Source: Deltaproteobacteria bacterium (GTDB lineage Bacteria > Myxococcota_A > Polyangia > Nannocystales > Nannocystaceae). Taken from it: a stretch of 64,000 bases of DNA. A program made the position numbers and the translations under genes. Under the pieces are notes generated by a model, which did not search any database, was not told the DNA's origin, and saw only the letters and a program-made list of their open reading frames with translations. Each line of letters opens with the position of its first letter. Position 1 is the first letter of the stretch. Positions 38,193-46,797 of the stretch are shown piece after piece. The stretch is taken from positions 682,001 through 746,000 of the forward strand of contig JADJEE010000002.1 in assembly GCA_016709225.1 (NCBI GenBank). The letters run 5' to 3'.

Positions 38193-39707
38193 ATGCTCGG
38201 ACACGACTACGACGATCTCGATGCGTGCGCGTTGGCGGCCTTGGTGCGCCGTGGCGAGGTCTCGGCGCTCGAGCTGCTCGCGGCCGCACGCGACCGCATC
38301 GAGGGCCGCAACCGCGGCCTGAACGCGGTCGTGCGCACCATGTTCGACGAGGCGCGGACCGCCATCGCCCGGGGGTTGCCCGACGGGCCGCTGCGCGGCG
38401 TGCCGATGCTGCTGAAAGATCTCATGGCGGACGTCGCGGGGATTCCCACGACATCCGGGTCGCACCTGCTCGCGCGCCACGTGCCGGATCGCGACGCCGA
38501 GATCGTCGCGCGCTGGCGCCGCGCGGGGCTCGTGTTCGTGGGCAAGACCAACACCCCCGAGCTCGGCATCATCGGCGTGACCGAGCCGGTGCTCCACGGC
38601 GCGAGCCGCAACCCGTGGGATCGCGAGCGCACGCCGGGCGGCTCGAGCGGTGGTTCGGCGTCGGCCGTCGCGGCGCGGATGGTCCCCATCGCGGGCGCCG
38701 GCGATGGCGGCGGATCGATCCGCATCCCGGCGGCGTGCTGCGGACTGGTGGGGCTCAAGCCGACCCGCGGGCGCACGCCCAACGGCCCCGGCCACACCGA
38801 GAGCTGGTCGGGCTTCACGGTGCAGCACGTGCTCACGCGATCGCTGCGCGACAGCGCGACCATGCTCGACGTCGCGAGCGGCAACGAGGCTGGTGCGTTG
38901 TCGCAGCTGCCCGCGCCCGCGCGCCCCTTCGTCGACGAGCTCGCGCGCGAGCCCGGCCGTCTTCGCATCGGCGTGTGCGCCGGCACCATGCTCGGCGGCC
39001 AGCTCGACCCCGAGCACGTCGCGGCGGTGCGACGCGTGGCCGACGTGTGCGCGTCGCTCGGCCACGATGTCGAGGAGGCGCTGCCCGAGCTCGATTGGGC
39101 CGGGCTCGCGCGGGCGTGGCTCGTCATCGTCGCCGCCAACGTCGCGGCGGAGGTCGCCGACGCCGAGCAGCGCGTGGGCCGGCCGGCCGGCGGCGACATC
39201 GAGCCGTTGACCGCCTTGATCGCGATGATCGGCCGCTCGCTGCCGGCGAGCGAGTTCGTCGCCGCCCATCGTCGCTGCCAGCACGCCGCGTGGACGATGG
39301 CGCAGTTCCACCAGCGCCACGATCTTTGGCTGAGCTCGACGCTCGGCCATCCCCCGGCGCGCATCGGCGCGTTCGCCCAGCCCGCCGTGCAGCGGGCGCT
39401 CATCGCCGTGGTCCGCGGCCTGCGATCGCGAAAGCTGGCGGAGCGGGCCCTCGACATGATGGCGCACGACCCGATGCTCGCCGCCTACCCCAACACGCAG
39501 CTGGCGAACATGACCGGGCAGCCGGCGATCTCGCTGCCGCTGGCGACCACCGCCACCGGCTTGCCGCTGGGCGTCCAGCTGGTGGCGCCGTTCGGCGACG
39601 AGGCCGCGCTGCTACGCATCGCCGCGCAGCTCGAGACCGTACTGCCCTGGGCCACGCGACGGCCGGCGCTCGCTTCGCGTGTCGCCCACGATCCTCGCCC
39701 GGGGTGA
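38193..39707 (+). CDS. amidase-signature family hydrolase
   Basis: A 504-residue enzyme that hydrolyses amides. The Ser-Ser-Lys triad is visible: Lys75 (PMLLKDL), the cis-serine in TPGGSSGGSASAVAA (about 151) and the nucleophile Ser175 in GDGGGSIRIPAACCG. The remaining sequence matches 6-aminohexanoate-cyclic-dimer-hydrolase-like amidases better than GatA, because there is no GatB/C partner nearby. The real substrate is unknown. The next gene starts 20 bases after its stop. Confidence 0.93.
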   Translation: MLGHDYDDLDACALAALVRRGEVSALELLAAARDRIEGRNRGLNAVVRTMFDEARTAIARGLPDGPLRGVPMLLKDLMADVAGIPTTSGSHLLARHVPDRDAEIVARWRRAGLVFVGKTNTPELGIIGVTEPVLHGASRNPWDRERTPGGSSGGSASAVAARMVPIAGAGDGGGSIRIPAACCGLVGLKPTRGRTPNGPGHTESWSGFTVQHVLTRSLRDSATMLDVASGNEAGALSQLPAPARPFVDELAREPGRLRIGVCAGTMLGGQLDPEHVAAVRRVADVCASLGHDVEEALPELDWAGLARAWLVIVAANVAAEVADAEQRVGRPAGGDIEPLTALIAMIGRSLPASEFVAAHRRCQHAAWTMAQFHQRHDLWLSSTLGHPPARIGAFAQPAVQRALIAVVRGLRSRKLAERALDMMAHDPMLAAYPNTQLANMTGQPAISLPLATTATGLPLGVQLVAPFGDEAALLRIAAQLETVLPWATRRPALASRVAHDPRPG

Positions 39708-39713
39708 TCGGGG

Positions 39714-39719
39714 TACCCT
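39714..39719 (+). promoter_or_regulatory. -10-like hexamer before the AlkZ-like gene
   Basis: TACCCT is followed by 8 bases and then ATG at 39728, with no Shine-Dalgarno sequence. It overlaps the tail of the short amidase intergenic gap. Weak. Confidence 0.25.
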
Positions 39720-39727
39720 CGGTCGCG

Positions 39728-41248
39728 ATGGCGGTCGCTCGCAAGCCCGCGCGCCGGGGCGCGCAGTCCAAAGCCACGAAGCCGGTCCCGAAGGCAAAGC
39801 CCACCGCGAAGGCAAAGCCCGTCGCGAAGGCAAAGCCCACCGCGAAGGCGAAGCCCGTCGCGAAGGCGAAGCCCGTCGCGAAGGCAAAGCCCACCGCGAG
39901 GGCAAAGCCCACCGCGAAGGCAAAGCCCGTCCCGACGGCGAAGCCGGTCCCGAAGGCAAAGCCCACCGCGAAGGCAAAGCCCACCTCGAAGGCAAAGCCC
40001 GTCGCGAAGGCGAAACCCGCGCGGATCCCCGACGGTGCGGTGCGACTCGACGCCACCGCGGTGCGGCGCATGGCCCTGGGCGCCCAGGGCCTCGTCACGC
40101 CGCCGCCGGGCTCGCTCGCGCAAGTGGTCGCGGCGACCGGCTACCTGCGCACGCTCGGCGGCATCGAGGCCTACCTCGCGCTCAAGGCCCGTCGGCCCAT
40201 CATCACGCGCGCGACCATCGATCTGGCGATCGGCGCGGGCGAGCTGCGGGTGATGCCGTCGGTGCGTGGCTGCATGTACCTCGTGCCCGAGTCCCACGTC
40301 GATCGTTGCCTCGCGCTGGCCGAGTCGCTCGCCCACGATCGCGACGCCCGCGACGCCGAGCGGGCGGGCATCCGCGAGGCCGAGCTCGATCAGCTCGCCG
40401 CCCACGTGCTCGCGGCGCTGCGCGAGGGACCCGCGACCACCGATGCCCTGCGCAAGCGCATGCCCGAGGGCACGGTGCGCAAGCTCGGCCCCGAGGCCAA
40501 GAAGCTCGGCGTGTCGTCGCCGCTACCGCTGGCGCTGCGGCGGCTCGAATTCGCCGGTGCGATCGCGCGGGCCCCCGAGCGCGATCGCGTCGACACCGAG
40601 CGCTACCAGTGGCGCAAGCGCAAGGGTGGCATGACGCCGCCGGCGAACGCCCAGCTCTACCAGGGTCTGGCGCGCGCCTACTTCGCGTGGGCCGCGGTGG
40701 CGACCGTGCGCGCGTTCGCGGCGTGGTCGGGGCTCGGCGTGCGCACGGCGGAGGCCGCGTGCGCTGCGATCCCGCTGACCGAGGTCGTGCTCGACGATGG
40801 TCGCCCGGCGCTCGCCGATCCCGAGGCGCTGCGCGCAGCCGAGCGCGCGGTCGACGTGGTCGCGCTGCTGCCCTTCGAGGACAACCTGGTCGCGCTCACC
40901 GGCGCGCCGGGCCAGTGGATCGCGCCGGAGCACCACGACATCGCGGTGCCGGCGATCGGCACCTTCGCCGCGGGCACCAGCGACGCCCAGGGCGACGCCA
41001 AGCGCATGCACATGCGCGCCATCGTGGCCGGCGATCGCATCGTGGGCCTGTGGGAGTACGACCCCGACCGCGGCACCATCGTGACGCGCAGCTTCGGACG
41101 CATCGACGGCGATCATGCCGACCGCATCGACGCCGCGGCTGCGGCGCTGTCGGCGTTCATCCGCGACGAGGTCGGCCACGGCCGCTCGTTCGCGCTGGAC
41201 ACCGATGCGGCGCTGCGCGAGCGCGTCGCGTTCCTGCGCGCGATCTGA
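39728..41248 (+). CDS. AlkZ-like winged-helix protein with Lys/Ala/Pro repeat tail
   Basis: A 506-residue protein. Residues 10-100 are a basic repeat of a hexapeptide K-A-K-P-[TV]-A. Residues 110-506 belong to the winged-helix DNA-binding family that includes the DNA glycosylase AlkZ (HTH_42, formerly DUF1006): the first helices LGAQGLVTPPPGSLAQVVAA, the family's DNA-facing ALRKRMPEGTVRKLGP and the late SFGRIDGDHADRID. AlkZ-type proteins open DNA crosslinks or excise bulky bases. The basic tail probably adds DNA affinity, as in histone-like proteins of high-GC bacteria. The activity is inferred from the family. Confidence 0.82.
   Translation: MAVARKPARRGAQSKATKPVPKAKPTAKAKPVAKAKPTAKAKPVAKAKPVAKAKPTARAKPTAKAKPVPTAKPVPKAKPTAKAKPTSKAKPVAKAKPARIPDGAVRLDATAVRRMALGAQGLVTPPPGSLAQVVAATGYLRTLGGIEAYLALKARRPIITRATIDLAIGAGELRVMPSVRGCMYLVPESHVDRCLALAESLAHDRDARDAERAGIREAELDQLAAHVLAALREGPATTDALRKRMPEGTVRKLGPEAKKLGVSSPLPLALRRLEFAGAIARAPERDRVDTERYQWRKRKGGMTPPANAQLYQGLARAYFAWAAVATVRAFAAWSGLGVRTAEAACAAIPLTEVVLDDGRPALADPEALRAAERAVDVVALLPFEDNLVALTGAPGQWIAPEHHDIAVPAIGTFAAGTSDAQGDAKRMHMRAIVAGDRIVGLWEYDPDRGTIVTRSFGRIDGDHADRIDAAAAALSAFIRDEVGHGRSFALDTDAALRERVAFLRAI
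39776..40020 (+). repeat. 18-bp tandem repeat encoding KAKP hexapeptides
   Basis: About 13 copies of an 18-base unit close to AAGGCAAAGCCCACCGCG, in frame. It encodes the basic tail of the AlkZ-like protein. Units differ at a few bases (T/V alternation, one RAKP, one TAKP), so copy number could change by slippage. Confidence 0.9.
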
Positions 41249-41260
41249 TCGCCACCTTCG

Positions 41261-42664
41261 ATGGACGCCCCCACCCCTGCGGTCGCCGCCAGCCCCACGG
41301 AGTCGGCCGCGCGTGCAGTCGTGCGGCTCGCGTTGCCGGCCATCGCCACCGGCCTGCTCAGCACGTTGGTGTTCCTGGCCGATCGCGTGATGCTGGCGCG
41401 ACACCGCCAGGACGAGCTCGCGAGCATGCAGCTCCAGGGCCCGCTGCTGTGGTCGGTCGGCTCGGTGTTCATGGCGGTGTGCGCCGGCACGGTCGCGTTG
41501 GTGGCCCGCAGCACCGGCGCCGGTGACCTCGTGCGCGCGCGCGCGGTCGCCCGCGCATCGCTGCGACTGGCCGCCGTGCTCGGGCTCGTGGTCGGCGGCC
41601 TCGGCATCGCGTTGCTCGAGCCGCTGGTGTTGGTGTTCGGCCCCGACGACGCCGCCCTCCGGGGCCTGTCGGCCAGCTACCTGCGGCTGACGTTCGCGTC
41701 GCTGCCCTTCGAGTTCGTGGCGCTGTCGGCCTCGATGATCCTCGCGGGCAGCGGCGACACCCGCACACCGCTGTTCGCCGGTGCGGTCGCCAACCTCAGC
41801 AACATCGCGATCAATGCGCTGCTGATCTACGGCCACGATCTCCCCGCGCTCGGCCTGCACATCCCCGCACTCGGGGTCCGCGGCGCTGCGACCGGCACCG
41901 CGATCGCCTTCGTGATCGAGGCCGTCGTGCTGCTGCGCGTACTCGGGCGGGACCAGCACCCGCTCGACACCCGCGGCTGGTGGCGCCGCGGCGATCCGCA
42001 CGGCGGCCAGGCGCTGCGTGATCTCTTCCGGCTCGGGACCCCCGCCGTGCTGGAGCGTGTGCTCGTGCACGCGGGCTTCCTCAGCTACGCCAAGGCGGTC
42101 GCGACCCTCGGTGCGGTCGCGATGGCGGCCAACCAGGCGCTCATCACCGTCGAGTCGATCTGCTTCATGTGCGCCGACGGCTTCGGTGTCGCGGCCGCGA
42201 CCGTGATGGGGCAGCGGCTCGGGCGCGGCGATCCGAGCGGCGCACGCGAGGGCGGTCGCATCGCGCTCGCGATGGCGATCACGGCGATCACCTCGCTCGG
42301 CGTGATGGTGTGGCTCACCGGTGGTTGGACGCTGCCCATGTTCGTGCCACCGGGGGCCGACGGCACCGCGCTGGTGGCCCTCGCCGCGCAGGCGCTGCCG
42401 TTGCTGGCGCTGTCGCAGCCCGGCATGACCGCGGGCATCGTGCTCTCGATGGGGCTGCGGGGCGTGGGCGACACCCGCACGCCGCTGCTGGCCGCCACCG
42501 TCGGCGGGCTGCTCATCCGGGTCACGCTCGCGTGGACCTTCGCGATCGGCCTCGACCTGGGGCTGGTCGGCGTGTGGTGGGCCAGCACCATCGACTGGTG
42601 CGTGCGCGCGACGTGGCTGACCATCGTGTTCGTGCGCGGACGCTGGACGCGGATCGTGATCTAG
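41261..42664 (+). CDS. MATE-family multidrug/sodium exporter
   Basis: A 467-residue membrane protein with 12 predicted helices in two six-helix halves. The opening ESAARAVVRLALPAIATGLL and the matching start of the second half (LFRLGTPAVLERVLVHAGFL) are typical of MATE antiporters that expel drugs in exchange for Na+ or H+. The substrate is unknown. It begins 12 bases after the stop of the AlkZ-like gene and ends before a hairpin terminator. Confidence 0.92.
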   Translation: MDAPTPAVAASPTESAARAVVRLALPAIATGLLSTLVFLADRVMLARHRQDELASMQLQGPLLWSVGSVFMAVCAGTVALVARSTGAGDLVRARAVARASLRLAAVLGLVVGGLGIALLEPLVLVFGPDDAALRGLSASYLRLTFASLPFEFVALSASMILAGSGDTRTPLFAGAVANLSNIAINALLIYGHDLPALGLHIPALGVRGAATGTAIAFVIEAVVLLRVLGRDQHPLDTRGWWRRGDPHGGQALRDLFRLGTPAVLERVLVHAGFLSYAKAVATLGAVAMAANQALITVESICFMCADGFGVAAATVMGQRLGRGDPSGAREGGRIALAMAITAITSLGVMVWLTGGWTLPMFVPPGADGTALVALAAQALPLLALSQPGMTAGIVLSMGLRGVGDTRTPLLAATVGGLLIRVTLAWTFAIGLDLGLVGVWWASTIDWCVRATWLTIVFVRGRWTRIVI

Positions 42665-42682
42665 TACCTCGCAGTTCCGCCG

Positions 42683-42704
42683 GCGGCGCACGGCGGTGCG
42701 CCGC
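42683..42704 (+). terminator. hairpin after the MATE gene
   Basis: GCGGCGCAC (42683-42691) pairs with GTGCGCCGC (42696-42704) around the loop GGCG. It lies 18 bases after the stop codon and has no T-run. Confidence 0.55.
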
Positions 42705-42755
42705 AGCGCTTGCGCGTGTCGATCCGCGCCCAGGCCCCAGCATGGGTGTCGCGTC

Positions 42756-43877
42756 ATGCACTGGTCGTGGAAGCTCGCCGAGGTCGCCGGCATCGAGGTC
42801 AAGGTCCACGCGACCTTCCTGCTGCTGCTGTTGTGGATCGGCGGCGCGGCATGGGCCGAGCAGGGCTCGCCGTTGGCCGCACTCGGGGGCGTCGCGTTCG
42901 CATGCGTGTTGTTCGGCATCGTAGTGCTGCACGAGCTCGGGCATGCCACCGCGGCGCGGCACTACGGCATCCGCACCCGCGATATCACGCTGCTGCCGAT
43001 CGGCGGGGTCGCGCGACTCGAGCGCATGCCGAAGGAGCCGCGCGCCGAGCTGGTGGTCGCGCTGGCGGGCCCGGCGGTGAATCTCGTGCTCGCGCTGGCG
43101 CTCGCCGCCACGATGCTCGCGCTCGGGCAGTCGCTCGCGCCGCCCGACCCCACGGTCGCGAGCGGCTCGCTCCTCGCGCGCCTGCTGTGGGTCAACGTCG
43201 CGCTGCTGCTGTTCAACCTCTTGCCTGCGTTCCCGATGGACGGCGGACGGGTGCTGCGCGCGTTGCTGGCGATGCGCACCGATCACGCCCGCGCGACCCG
43301 CATCGCCGCCAGGCTCGGCCAGGGGCTTGCGCTCGTGATCGGCTTCGCCGGTCTGTTCGGCAGTCCGCTGCTGGTGTTCATCGCGCTGTTCGTGTGGCTC
43401 GGCGCCCAGTCGGAGTCCGCCGCCGAGCAGATGCACGACATGATGGCGGGCCTGCACGTCGACGACGCGATGGTCCGCGTGTTCGACGTGCTCACGCCCG
43501 GCGACTCGCTCGCGACCGCGAGCGCCCACCTGCTGCGCGGCTTCCAGGCCCACTTCCCGGTGGTCGACGGCGATCGTGTCGCGGGCCTGCTGACCTACGA
43601 TGGCCTCGTCCGCGGCCTCACCGAGCACGCACCCGGCACCTGCATCGATGCGGTGATGTCCCCGGTACCGCTGCGGGTGTCACCCCGCGATCCGCTCGAG
43701 CACGCGTTCGAACGCATGGCCGAGCACCAGCTGCGCGTGGCCCCGGTGGTCGACGGCACGCAGCTGGTCGGGCTGCTGACACTCGAGGGGCTCGGTGAGC
43801 TCGTCACGCTCCGCAGCGCGATTGCCCGGCGTGCGGCGCACGGCCGCGGCCGGGCCCCCCGCATGGCACCGACGTGA
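42756..43877 (+). CDS. site-2 protease (M50) with C-terminal CBS pair
   Basis: A 373-residue intramembrane metalloprotease. The ATG at 42756 opens MHWSWKLAEVAGIEVKVHAT, the usual start. Zinc ligands H59 and H63 are in HELGH, and the third is the Asp in FPMDGGRVLRAL. About six membrane helices span residues 15-225. Residues 245-365 are two CBS repeats (LTPGDSLATASAHLLRG, MSPVPLRVSPRDPLEHAFER) that bind adenine nucleotides and may regulate cleavage. It resembles the SpoIVFB/Rip group. The substrate is unknown. Confidence 0.93.
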   Translation: MHWSWKLAEVAGIEVKVHATFLLLLLWIGGAAWAEQGSPLAALGGVAFACVLFGIVVLHELGHATAARHYGIRTRDITLLPIGGVARLERMPKEPRAELVVALAGPAVNLVLALALAATMLALGQSLAPPDPTVASGSLLARLLWVNVALLLFNLLPAFPMDGGRVLRALLAMRTDHARATRIAARLGQGLALVIGFAGLFGSPLLVFIALFVWLGAQSESAAEQMHDMMAGLHVDDAMVRVFDVLTPGDSLATASAHLLRGFQAHFPVVDGDRVAGLLTYDGLVRGLTEHAPGTCIDAVMSPVPLRVSPRDPLEHAFERMAEHQLRVAPVVDGTQLVGLLTLEGLGELVTLRSAIARRAAHGRGRAPRMAPT

Positions 43878-43891
43878 CCGTGGCCGGCCGC

Positions 43892-44557
43892 TCACGCCGG
43901 TCGCGGCGCGGCGTCGCTGCGATACGCACTGCGCTGCGCCCATGGCTGCGCGGCGAACGACGCTGCGAACGCGCGCAGGTGCGGCGGCGGCTGCAGACGC
44001 ACTGCAGGACGGAACGCGAGGTGCTCGAGCAGACACCCGAGCGTGACCTCGAACAGGCTGAGCTCACGATCCGCCGGCAGCGCGGCGAGCACCGCGGGTA
44101 GCTGCGCGTCGAGCCAGTCGAGTGCACCGTGGAGGCCGGCGATGGTCTTGGCGAAGAAGCGATTGTCGGCGGGCAGCCCCGCGAAGTGGATGCCGACGCG
44201 CAGCTGCACCTGCGCCGACATGGCGTGCCACACCAGCTCCTGCGCGCTGCGACTGCGATCGTCGGGCAGGAGCTCGGTCAGCACGACACGCGGGTCGCCG
44301 GCACGCCCCGAGAGCCCGACCAGGCGCCGACAGATGTTCTCGGTGCCGAACAACGGCACGCCGTCGATCACCAGCGTCGGCACCTTGAGGGTCGGGTTGC
44401 CGCCGTAGTTGCCGGCCTCGACGCTGGCGAGGTCGTGGACCACCTCGAGCGGCGCGTCGATGCCGAGCACGTCGGCGAAGATCACCGCGACGCGGGTGAA
44501 GTGGGAGCTGCGGCGACCGAACAGTCGCAGCGCGGGGTGGTGGGCGTCAGCGGACAT
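43892..44557 (-). CDS. glutathione S-transferase-like protein
   Basis: A 221-residue protein. It starts at the ATG at 44557, overlapping the end of the dienelactone-hydrolase gene by 11 bases, so translation may be coupled. The N-terminal thioredoxin-like domain (LRLFGRRSSHFTRVAVIFAD, GNPTLKVPTLVIDG, FGTENICRRL) carries the cis-Pro and the Glu for glutathione. The C-terminal half is helical. The substrate is unknown. It probably acts with its hydrolase neighbour on a reactive or aromatic compound. Confidence 0.83.
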   Translation of the reverse strand: MSADAHHPALRLFGRRSSHFTRVAVIFADVLGIDAPLEVVHDLASVEAGNYGGNPTLKVPTLVIDGVPLFGTENICRRLVGLSGRAGDPRVVLTELLPDDRSRSAQELVWHAMSAQVQLRVGIHFAGLPADNRFFAKTIAGLHGALDWLDAQLPAVLAALPADRELSLFEVTLGCLLEHLAFRPAVRLQPPPHLRAFAASFAAQPWAQRSAYRSDAAPRPA

Positions 44558-45359
44558 CGTCGACTCCGTGCAGGCGGTGGCGGAAGAACGCGAGGATCTC
44601 GTCGCGGGCGGCGAGCGTCGGCTCGCCTTCGGCATCGACGAGGTGGGCGGTCACGACGCTGTGGGGACACCCGACCACCTGGGAGAAGAACGGCGGCGGG
44701 TCGGGCTTCGCCGCCGCGTCGGGCAGCACCCGCGGCTCGAAGCGCGGCCCGAGGGCCCGCGCGTACGCGTCGAACCGCGCCGCCGCGCAGTGTCGATCGC
44801 CGGCGAAGCGGTACGCACGGACCGTGAGGTCCTCGGCCTGCAGACGCCCACGCACGAACGCGAGCTCGTCGGCGGCGATGTTGAGCCCGGCAGGGTCGCG
44901 CAGCGGTAGCGAGGGCTGGCACAGCACGGGGGCGAGTACCGCCGGCTCGAGCATCATGCTGAGCGCAAAGTTGCCGGTGAAGCACATGCCGATCGCGCCG
45001 ACGCCCGGGCCACCGCACTCGCCGTGCGCGAGCCGTGCGAGCGCCCGCAGCCAGCCCGTGACCGGGCTCGAGGTGCCCGCGGCCAGTGCGGCGAACTCGG
45101 CCCGCACGCACGCGCGCTGCAGCACATCGAGGCCCGCGGCGCTCTCGGGGTAGGCACCATCGCGCCCGAACAGCGACGGCAGGTAGACCGTGAAGCCGGC
45201 CGCACGCACCCACCGTGCGAAGCGGGCCACATCGGGGCTGATACCGGGCATCTCGGCCATCACGATCACCGCCGGGCCCACGCCCGCCACGTAGACCGTG
45301 CGGGCGGCCCCCTCGCAGGTGACGTCGCGCGCCGCGAAATCGTCGAGATCGTCGTCCAT
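44547..45359 (-). CDS. dienelactone hydrolase family protein
   Basis: A 270-residue alpha/beta hydrolase. The ATG at 45359 is chosen over an upstream TTG. The nucleophile is Cys126 in GMCFTGN, as in true dienelactone hydrolases; His is probably in CPHSVVTAH near residue 237. Such enzymes open cyclic dienelactones in aromatic degradation, but many relatives act on other esters. It is divergent from an AraC/GlxA regulator at 45439, which probably controls it. Confidence 0.85.
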   Translation of the reverse strand: MDDDLDDFAARDVTCEGAARTVYVAGVGPAVIVMAEMPGISPDVARFARWVRAAGFTVYLPSLFGRDGAYPESAAGLDVLQRACVRAEFAALAAGTSSPVTGWLRALARLAHGECGGPGVGAIGMCFTGNFALSMMLEPAVLAPVLCQPSLPLRDPAGLNIAADELAFVRGRLQAEDLTVRAYRFAGDRHCAAARFDAYARALGPRFEPRVLPDAAAKPDPPPFFSQVVGCPHSVVTAHLVDAEGEPTLAARDEILAFFRHRLHGVDDVR

Positions 45360-45423
45360 CGCCGACCGAAGATAGAGCCGATCGGCCAATGGCGACCAGT
45401 GGCGGCTTCGACATTTTTCGGTC

Positions 45424-45429
45424 TATTCT
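45424..45429 (+). promoter_or_regulatory. -10-like hexamer in the divergent region before the regulator
   Basis: TATTCT lies 9 bases before the GTG start at 45439, inside an AT-richer patch between the divergent dienelactone hydrolase and regulator genes. No good -35 box or ribosome binding site was found, so a leaderless start is possible. Confidence 0.3.
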
Positions 45430-45438
45430 CGCCACGCC

Positions 45439-46413
45439 GTGATCGTCCACGTCGCACTCGCCGGCACGCTCGAGGGGGCCCTCGGGCTGGGCGTCGACGT
45501 GGTCGACACTGCGGCACGACTGGTGCGGGCCAGGATCGCGCCGCTGCCCGCCGGTGCCGTGGATCTGCGCCAGCGGGTGGTCTCGTTCGACGGCGCGCCG
45601 GTGCGCTCGACCAACGGCCGCACGATCGCGGTCGACGGTGCGTTCGCGCTGCGCGGGGTCCGACGCGGCGACGTGTGGCTGATCCCTGGGGTGCGCACCA
45701 GCACCGACGACGCGGTCGATCGCCTGCTCGCGCGGCCCGACGTGCGGCGGCTCGTCGCGTTGCTGCCGCTGGTCGCCGCGCGCGGGGCCACCATCGCGGC
45801 CTCGTGCGCCTCCACCTTCGTGCTCGCGGCCGCCGGCCTGCTCGCGGGCGGCCCCGCGACCACCACGTGGTGGCTGACCTCGAGCTTCGCGCAGCGCTTC
45901 CCGGACGTCGGGCTCACCGCCGGGCGCATCGTGGTCGATCACGGCGCGGTGCTCACCGCCGGCTCCGCCTTCGCGCACGCCGATCTCGTGCTCACGGTGC
46001 TCGCCCGCATCACCACCCCGGGCCTCGCGGAGTTGGTCGCGCGGTACCTCGTGCTCGACGCCCGCGCTGCGCAGTCGCGCTACATGCTGCTCGACCCCCG
46101 ACGCAGCGACGATCCAGTGCTACGCGCGGTCGAGCGCCACGTCCTCGCGCATCTCGATCGCCAGCTCGAGCTCGACGAGCTCGCGCGCGTCGCCGGCACC
46201 TCGGCGCGCACGCTCGCGCGTCGCATCCACGCCGCGGTCGGCCACAGCCCGCAGCGCTTCGTGCAGCAGCTGCGTATCCACCACGCCCGCGCGTTGCTGC
46301 GCGACCGGCGGACCTCGGTCGACGAGGTCGCCGCCAAGGTCGGCTATGCCGACGCGGCCGCGTTCCGCCGGGTGTTCCGCCGCGTCACGGGTGAGTCGCC
46401 GCGCGGACGCTGA
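45439..46413 (+). CDS. GlxA-type AraC family transcriptional regulator
   Basis: A 324-residue regulator. Residues 1-190 are a DJ-1/PfpI-like sensor domain with the nucleophile-elbow cysteine in AASCASTFVLAAAG. Residues 220-324 are the AraC double helix-turn-helix (LELDELARVAGTSARTLARR, SVDEVAAKVGYADAAAFRRV). It starts at GTG and lies 79 bases from the divergent hydrolase-GST pair, the probable target. The inducer is unknown. Confidence 0.9.
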   Translation: MIVHVALAGTLEGALGLGVDVVDTAARLVRARIAPLPAGAVDLRQRVVSFDGAPVRSTNGRTIAVDGAFALRGVRRGDVWLIPGVRTSTDDAVDRLLARPDVRRLVALLPLVAARGATIAASCASTFVLAAAGLLAGGPATTTWWLTSSFAQRFPDVGLTAGRIVVDHGAVLTAGSAFAHADLVLTVLARITTPGLAELVARYLVLDARAAQSRYMLLDPRRSDDPVLRAVERHVLAHLDRQLELDELARVAGTSARTLARRIHAAVGHSPQRFVQQLRIHHARALLRDRRTSVDEVAAKVGYADAAAFRRVFRRVTGESPRGR

Positions 46414-46797
46414 GCGCGGGCGTCGTCGACCCCGAGGGCTCTGCGAGGCGACGCCGCAACTGCTCGCAGTCGATCGCGATGCGAGCCTCGACGGCGGTCG
46501 CGTCGAGGCCCCGCGTCGACCACGGATGCAGCGACACCACCGCATCGCCATCGATGCCCACCAAATCGGGTCAGGGCCACACCTCGCCGCCACCACCCAA
46601 GTCGCAGTGCTGCAGCCGGTCGGCGTGGTCCCACGCCACCACGCTCGATCGAAATCTCCACAGTTCCGTGGACGAAGTCGCCGCCATCGGGTGCAAGTGG
46701 GCGGGCGCATCGTGCTGGTTGACTTCGACGGCGCCGGGTCGACTTCCAGCCGTTCGCTCTTGACGACCGATGACCGATGCCGCTTACGCGGATGCGG
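46414..46797. other. region downstream of the AraC gene: RHS scar and possible gene tail
   Basis: This stretch has no intact gene. It contains the 62-bp RHS scar at 46577-46638. On the minus strand, the RHS frame of the scar stops (TGA) and then stays open through 46387 (PDLVGIDGDAVVSLHPWSTR, then AVEARIAIDCEQLRRRLAEP), ending 29 bases inside the AraC gene on the other strand. This could be the tail of a gene whose front was lost. It is recorded with low confidence because it has no start codon. Confidence 0.3.
46577..46638 (-). pseudogene. RHS core scar
   Basis: 62 bases identical, apart from one base, to 48776-48837 in the intact RHS1 core. They encode AWDHADRLQHCDLGGGGEVW on the minus strand and break off into unrelated sequence on both sides. 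This is the leftover of a fourth RHS fragment at the downstream edge of the array. Confidence 0.75.

Noticed and set aside
39776..40020. CRISPR-like array
   Set aside because: The 18-bp units are contiguous with no unique spacers and encode an in-frame KAKP repeat.
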